Shown: positions 58,449 through 64,000 of the stretch, one piece after another
Numbering within the stretch: the stretch's first letter is position 1
How the letters are laid out: each line of letters starts with the position of its first letter
From: Symsagittifera roscoffensis
Taxonomy: Eukaryota; Xenacoelomorpha; Acoela; Convolutidae
DNA length: 64,000 nt
Reading direction: 5' to 3'
Assembly: GCF_963678635.1 (NCBI RefSeq)
Contig: NC_087062.1
Coordinates: 87,397,845 to 87,461,844, forward strand
Translations under genes and position numbers: made by a program
The notes under the pieces: model-generated
The model's database searches: none
The model's input: only the letters and a program-made list of their open reading frames with translations
Told to the model about the DNA's origin: nothing

Positions 58449-58735
58449 ATTATATTCTAGTCGTTACTAGGCTTTTATTCTAGTCGTTACTAGGTTTTTA
58501 TTCTAGTTGTTACTAGGCTTATATTCTAGTCGTTACTTAGTCGTTACTAGGCTTTTATTCTAGTCGTTAGTAGGTTTTTATTCTAGTCGTTACTAGGTTT
58601 TTATTCTAGTCGTTACTAGGCTTATATTCTAGTCGTTACTAGGTTCTATTCTAGTCGTTACTAGGCTTTTATTCTAGTCGGTAGTAGGTTTTTATTCTAG
58701 TCGTTACTAGATTTTTATTCTAGTCGTTACAAAAA
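58439..58735. repeat. 23-bp tandem array, about 13 units
   Basis: Units of the form TTTTTATTCTAGTCGTTACT plus AGG, with small variants. One unit (about 58525) has an internal TAGTCGTTAC duplication. The end is CAGTAACGAC, an inverted copy of the core. Confidence 0.95.
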
Positions 58736-58866
58736 ACCAGTAACGACTACTGCAACTTTCTGAGTGGATCGATTGGAATCTGAGTAGAAGTTGGAAGTCT
58801 AGAGTTGTGTTGTGGTTGTGGTCGAATGGAAGACCTGTCAGCTCGAGGGGACCAACTGAAAATTCC

Positions 58867-59067
58867 CACTTAGAACCAAGTTAACATCCCCCCCCCCCAA
58901 ACAAGTTTAGGGGGGAAGATGTTACTTTGGTTCTAAGTGGGAGTTTTCAGCCAATCAGAATTGAACTTTTCACCCGCAGGGCGTAGCGAATTTAATTTAT
59001 ATTGAAAGCTGGGGTGGAGGATCTTATCTTGGTCTATTTGGGGGGAGGATCTTAACTTGGTTCGCTT
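58867..59067. repeat. Foldback/MITE-like element F, copy 1
   Basis: The head is an imperfect palindrome (ACCAAGTTAACATCCCC...GATGTTACTTTGGTT). Then comes TTTTCAGCCAATCAGAATTG, a middle, and the tail GGGGGGAGGATCTTAACTTGG, which is the inverse of the head. It is homologous throughout to 60690-60900. Confidence 0.8.
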
Positions 59068-60065
59068 GAGCGACCGATCTATATGTTAGAGCGACTCAAA
59101 TATCTGCATACTTTACGGCTGGGGAGAAAATAACAGTATTCAATTCAGAGCTCCTGAAAATATGACGACAGCTGTTAAGACGACCACCGTTTTTGATTGG
59201 TCTTTAAGACGAAGTTACCCACGGAAAGGATGTTAACTTGGTCCCGATTAAATTCGAACAGCTCATTTTGAATGTTTTAACGCTCATTTGTCGTCAAAAT
59301 GTCATGTCGTCTAAATTTTCTGTCGTCTTATTTAACTAGCACAAAAGAAAAAAAGAAAATTAGAGCTCTATTTCTCAGAAATGTAAATAAAGGACTAGGT
59401 CGTAAAATTCTAGGCTATTTCTCAGAAATATAACGAATGTCGTCATGAGATTACAGGACCGTAACAACATGCCGATACAACGGGTCTAGAACAACAGGCC
59501 GACGGCGATTCAGGCCGAAGGTGAAAGTTTTAAAGAGCATAAAAATGTTGCCAAAGTATGACTATATAATTTACCAAGTTGACATCCCTCCAAATCGACT
59601 TAATTTTCGACTTGAAGTATCTGTTTTTGCAGTTAGAGCTGAAATTCTGTCGTCGTGATAAAAGCATACAAAGTAATTTAGACAGTATTTCGTGAAATTC
59701 AGCCAATCAAAATCAAGGAGACGGAGCAAGAAGCAGAATGGTCCAAAAGCAGAAAAGTTCTAGGAGTAGAAACACGTAAAAATAGTGTTTTTTTTTTGCT
59801 TAACTTTGAACACAAAAGCATGAGAATAATACCAATATAATGATTAAATTGTAGTACATGTGAGCAACCTCCCCGCTTAATTGACCAAGTGAACAATCTA
59901 ACCCCTAAAGGTAAATGGCAAACTCAAGTCTTATAAGGCCTGCATACTATGCTCAAATCTGATCGGCTGAAAAGTATTCCTTTTAACCAAGTGAACTCTC
60001 TCCCAGTTCAGGGGGGAGATTGTTACCGTACGGGAGCGATTCGTTTTAGTTAACTCTCTCCCAGT
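59068..60065. other. MITE-debris interval
   Basis: AGACGA/CGTCT words (59170-59340), a GATGTTAACTTGGTCC word (59230) and ACCAAGTGAAC words (59885, 59985). No gene seen. Confidence 0.45.
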
Positions 60066-60262
60066 TCAGGGGGGGATTGTTCCCTTGGTCCATGTTGAAA
60101 AATGAAAATGAAAATTTCTATTTTAAAATTGAATCAATCGATTCTATTTAGAAATGCTGGGCTGACATCTTGAGCGTTGAATCAAACTTGAAATCATCCA
60201 CAAAATTCGAATGAAATGACAATTAAAAACGCATTTGGGCTCATACTTATGAAAGTTCTGTG
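60066..60262. repeat. Repeat G, copy 1
   Basis: Starts GATTGTTCCCTTGGTCCATG and contains GGGCTGACATCTTGAGCGTT and GACAATTAAAAACGCATTT. It is repeated at 61062-61236. Preceded by two GAACTCTCTCCCAGTTCAGG-type inverted words (about 59992-60075). Confidence 0.8.
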
Positions 60263-60689
60263 GAGAAAACGGCAAAAAAGAAGAGAAAAGAGCCAGTTTC
60301 CAGTTTGAAGCTCAACTAAGTCGGTTAACGGCTTCGTTTTGACCAGTCGTATATATCGATCCAAATCTGTTGTAAAAATTTTCTTTTTTTATCATTTTTA
60401 TCACTTTGGGGGTACAACCGTAAATACCCGGCAATTCTTATACTTAATAGAATACTTTGCTTTATAGATTAGCATTTGGAACCTTTCTGCTGGTGCCTAG
60501 TGGTTTAGACGACAAGCTAATTAGACGTGACTAAAAATATTGGATCAACTGTACAATCAAACCCCCTCCTCCTCCCCCTAAGTGGCCTACCGTAGAATCT
60601 CCCCCTAGCCACGTTTTAATTTTGAAAATTGATTTCGTATAAAATATTCATTTCAAACAAAAGCGCAGAATAGACTGCTTGAGAAAACG

Positions 60690-60900
60690 GACCAAGTTAA
60701 CATCCTCCCCCCTAAACACGTTTAGGGGGGAGGATGTTAACTTGGTTCAAGGTGGGAATTTTCAGCCAATCAGAATCGAGCATTTTACATGTAGCGCTTA
60801 ACAAATTTGATTTAAATTTCAGCGCTGGGGTGGAGAATCTTAACTTAGTCTATTTAGGGGGGGGGGGGGGGGGGGGGGGGAAAGATGTTAACTTGATCCG
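60690..60900. repeat. Foldback/MITE-like element F, copy 2
   Basis: The head is a perfect inverted repeat with 27-bp arms around a 2-nt loop (arms begin ACCAAGTTAACATCCTCCCC). Next is TTTTCAGCCAATCAGAATCG, then the tail with a run of about 24 G (about 60858-60880) before AAAGATGTTAACTTG. The G-run could form a G-quadruplex. Confidence 0.85.
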
Positions 60901-61061
60901 AGAAAACTTTTCAGAAGGAATCCATACCTATTTTATGCTGCTAATTCACCAAATTTTTTATCATTATCATATTTGATTTTATTTTTTTACTAATTAGAAC
61001 AATTTAGTTGGGAGGAGATCAATTAAGCGGGGAGATTGTTCACATGTTCCCTCAAGGGGTA

Positions 61062-61236
61062 GATTGTTCCCTTGGTCCATGATGAAAAATGAAAATGAAA
61101 ATTTCTTTTTTAAAATTGAATCGATTCTACTAAAAAATGCAGGGCTGACATCTTGAGCGTTGAATCAAACTCGAAAACATCCACAAAATGCGAATTAAAT
61201 GACAATTAAAAACGCATTTATGAAAGTTATATGGAG
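61062..61236. repeat. Repeat G, copy 2
   Basis: Same order of words as 60066-60262, preceded by a GGGGAGATTGTTCACATG word that recurs at about 61271 and, inverted, at about 59868. Confidence 0.8.
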
Positions 61237-61338
61237 ATCTAATTGATCAATTTAATTAGATCAATTAAGCGGGGAGATTGTTCACATATGCCCTCAAAGT
61301 TGATATATGAAAAACCAGTATTTTATCCCTCTAAAACG

Positions 61339-61810
61339 GGGCCTAGGAAATAAGACGATAAGCACATCAGACGGATGCTACAAAAACGAAATTAGACCGA
61401 AACCTTTTTTTACAGATCTGGCATTTTAGACGTCATTGCTATGAAAAGGAAAGGGCCAACAAAATTTTTTCTTAACAGTCAATTTTCACAAATACAAAAA
61501 GATCAATAAATGAGAATACCTATCAAACAATTAATTTAAATGAACATAAAATGTCAAATCCAAATATCACAGGAAAGTCATTTTGAATAAAATAAATTAT
61601 GCATAATTGACATGTAAAATTTTGGGCACCGAAATTTAACTGCTGTCTGCAAACAATTTTGTTTTTCGAACGCAATTTGTCGGCAAACAGTTTTAATCTC
61701 TCTTACTTTCGTCTATTTTCTCAGAATTGCAGTTTTGCAAAAACGTCTAACTTCCTTTCCAGTGCCTCCGTCTAATTTGCTTATCGTCTAATTTCTCAAC
61801 CCCCCCCCCC
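61339..61810. mobile_element. TIR element T with TTAGACG repeats, copy 1
   Basis: The left end GGGCCTAGGAAATAAGACGA and the right end ...CGTCTAATTTCTCAACCCC are inverted over about 40 bp, with repeated AGACG words just inside. Both sides are flanked by CTAAAACG (61331-61338, 61811-61818), a possible 8-bp target duplication. No transposase. Confidence 0.65.
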
Positions 61811-62036
61811 CTAAAACGATTGGGGGGAATTGTACAGTTGATCCAATGTATGATCATCGACGTCGATAAAAACTACAATTATGGGAAATTAGTCATAATT
61901 GTATTGATATCGTGTCTAAAATTTGTTTTCAAATTACAATTACTTTTCGCTCTTAAATGCAAATCAATTTTTCGCGTATATCGCAATTTTGCTCTTTTGG
62001 ATTTCTATGGGGTTTTTATAATATTTGGACTATCTT

Positions 62037-62438
62037 TTGGGGCTAGAAATTAAGACGAAAAGCAAACTAGACGATCAGAAAGTAACTGAATTTAGACGGT
62101 AACTTGCGTGAAAATAGAATGAAACTTGTTCACAGACTTTAATTAACTTATGGCTGAGTAAATACTAGTCGACCACAAATTAGGTTAAGAATGTCACACT
62201 TGTTTAATTTATGCATTTCAAAACTGTAATTCTATTTTTGATTAAATGTTTTTTTAATTTACAGTCATAATTTTTATCAACTCTGTGAGCATATATTCTT
62301 TTTGTTTTTGTATAACTTAATTCTAAGCAAAAAGTTTGTTGGCTCAAATTTTTATCGTCTAAATTCATAAAGAATGATCGTCTAATTTTCGTTTTTTACG
62401 GTCGTCTCATTTGCTTGACGTCTAATTTCCTAGAACCT
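62037..62438. mobile_element. TIR element T with TTAGACG repeats, copy 2
   Basis: Left GGGGCTAGAAATTAAGACG and right CGTCTAATTTCCTAGAACC are inverted, with further AGACG/CGTCT words inside each end (four at the right). It is the same family as 61339-61810. Partial related sequence is visible at about 59170-59340 and 60495-60530. Confidence 0.65.
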
Positions 62439-64000
62439 CTAACTTTTTTATTTCATTAACAATTATTGTTTCGATTTGCACTAGCATTATAAATTCTTTT
62501 TTCATATAAAAAGTTTGTCTGAACTAATAAGTTTCCTAGCTTTTTGGCTTTTGTCCAGTTTTACAGTTTTACAGGAAATTATTCTGATACAATTCATCCC
62601 AAATTTGACCCGGATCAAAAGTCAAATGTAACAGGATTTTTTTTATTAATAAATACGCAAACAAAAAAAAACGATCAAAAGTTCAAAAGCATTGGATTCC
62701 GAGTGATTAAACAGAGCGAGCAGGTTGAAAAAGTCCTAAATTAGAAGACTTATCATTTGAGCCGAGCTAAAAAAAAAATAATTTTTACTTCAGTATAATT
62801 AGTTTTTAAAATTTTTAGCCCCTTTTGGGGACTAAACAAAATTTTCAAGTTCAAACTTTAATGGCTTTGAAAATAAACATTTCATGCAAAAATTTTGAAA
62901 ATTTGATTTTATTCTTTTTTGCTGTTTTTTTTTCAGTGTTCAGAAAAACAGTAGTTTATTATCCCGTAGTTACTATACATATCAAATATGTTTAAGTTCT
63001 AGGCTTTCGTTGAGATCCTTTTATGAGACCACGAACAAGCACCTGTTTTTTCTAATATTTTTTAAAATAAGTTTGGAATTTATGTCTTACTTGCACAGCA
63101 AGCAGCCATGTTTATGATTTCAATCAAGCAAAGTAACCGCTTTCAAAGACTACAATTTGATTTTAAAATATTGAAATCAATAGCATCATATTTGTTGTGC
63201 TAAACTTTCCAGCAAGTCTTGTCTTTCATGAAAAACTATAACCATTACACAGTTATTAACAAACGATAAAGAAACAGATCATTACATTGATTTCCTTGTA
63301 TCCATCTATCTGAATTTTTCAAAAAATAGTTTACCGAAAAATGGAAAAATATCAGTAAAAACAAACGAACCGATAGTATACAGCAAGTTGAGTTTTTTTG
63401 AATTTCAAAGATGTTTTTGAGTGAAAATCTGAATTTCAAATATGTTTTTGATAAAATTAATTTATTTTAGAATACAGCAACAATAAAGATTTTTTTGCTA
63501 TTTCGCTGAGCAATCCGAAAATTAGTCACCTTTTTTGCTGCATTTGTACTTATTTTATTCGAGAGCAAAATGTGTTTTCAATTTGGAAAAGGTGTTCGAA
63601 TTGAATTAAAAAACGAAAGCCAAACCGCAATAAATGGAAATTGCGCGTGAACAGTCTTTAATACTTTTTCCTAAAAACCAAAAAACCACAAGACCTAGAT
63701 CAGTGTCTTCACTTTTTCATCGCAAAAAATGAAATCATGACTGGGTCTGCCAACTTAGAGGGTAACTAAGATTTGGAAAAACTTTATTGGGGTCTCAAAA
63801 ACTTTTGAAGATATTTTATGTTCAAGTGCTGGCATTACAGGATGTTTTCAAATACGGGGACTAATGTTTGGGAGAAAACTGAACAGAAATTTGGCAAGCT
63901 CAGTTTAGTAAATTAATTTTTTGTTTCAGATGCAACTGACACTAAAAATAAATAAAAACAGAAGCCTCCTTAATAGTCTTTCAATTATTCCTGATCGGAT
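62439..64000. other. Unassigned AT-rich interval
   Basis: Plus-strand ORF 62544-62744 and minus-strand ORF 63439-63245 have no recognisable motif. No repeats noted. Confidence 0.3.

Overview
The window looks like a non-genic, transposon-dominated stretch of an AT-rich animal genome, most likely an invertebrate. No ribosomal RNA, no intact host gene and no bacterial-type operon is visible. The organism call is an inference. It rests on the company of element types (Ty3/gypsy LTR retrotransposon, Penelope-like element with a GIY-YIG domain, several non-LTR retrotransposons, a hAT-type MITE) and on AG/GT intron-style boundaries in a few ORFs. Nearly all recognisable coding sequence is broken reverse-transcriptase-related sequence.

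Layout. 1-10980 is the 5' part of a Ty3/gypsy-type element on the minus strand: LTR (10074-10980), a very long untranslated leader (7143-10073) with an array of TCCGGA-centred motifs, gag (7142-4643), protease (4380-3634), RT-RNase H (about 3567-1558), an unusually long charged linker (about 1550-431) and the integrase zinc finger running off the left edge. Its LTR lies inside an older ORF1 with a PHD-like finger (11040-11770). 12110-14473 is a decayed Penelope-like element. 15404-16321, 24740-25215 and 40433-41365 are three more copies of the same LTR. The last is a clean solo LTR whose empty target site is also in the window. 17500-19930 is a GC-rich non-LTR element with RT, RNase H and a CCHC-like tail.

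20000-27900 is mostly unassigned, with two possible exon-like ORFs and a 322-bp inverted module built from GAGCGGTTT words. 27900-34100 is a nest of non-LTR fragments in both orientations, including a nearly identical 1319-bp tandem duplication. 34420-36215 and 41480-42090 carry a dispersed decayed coding repeat (motif PGYSVSG), associated with a hairpin of about 185-bp arms. 36960-38500 is an L1/Tx1-like endonuclease-RT remnant.

44-56 kb is AT-rich repeat debris: a three-to-four copy noncoding family, one copy split by a tRNA-like segment, and a diverged 1.65-kb tandem pair. 56.4-62.5 kb is rich in satellites, palindromes and MITEs: a GGTCGAG minisatellite, a hAT MITE with a perfect 8-bp target duplication, a 23-bp tandem array, foldback repeats with the core ATGTTAACTTGGT, and two TIR elements with repeated TTAGACG words.

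The parts do not form a pathway. They record successive waves of insertion, nesting and decay. The most informative items are the LTR family with its empty site, the long leader motif array, the PGYSVSG repeat family and the MITE cluster.
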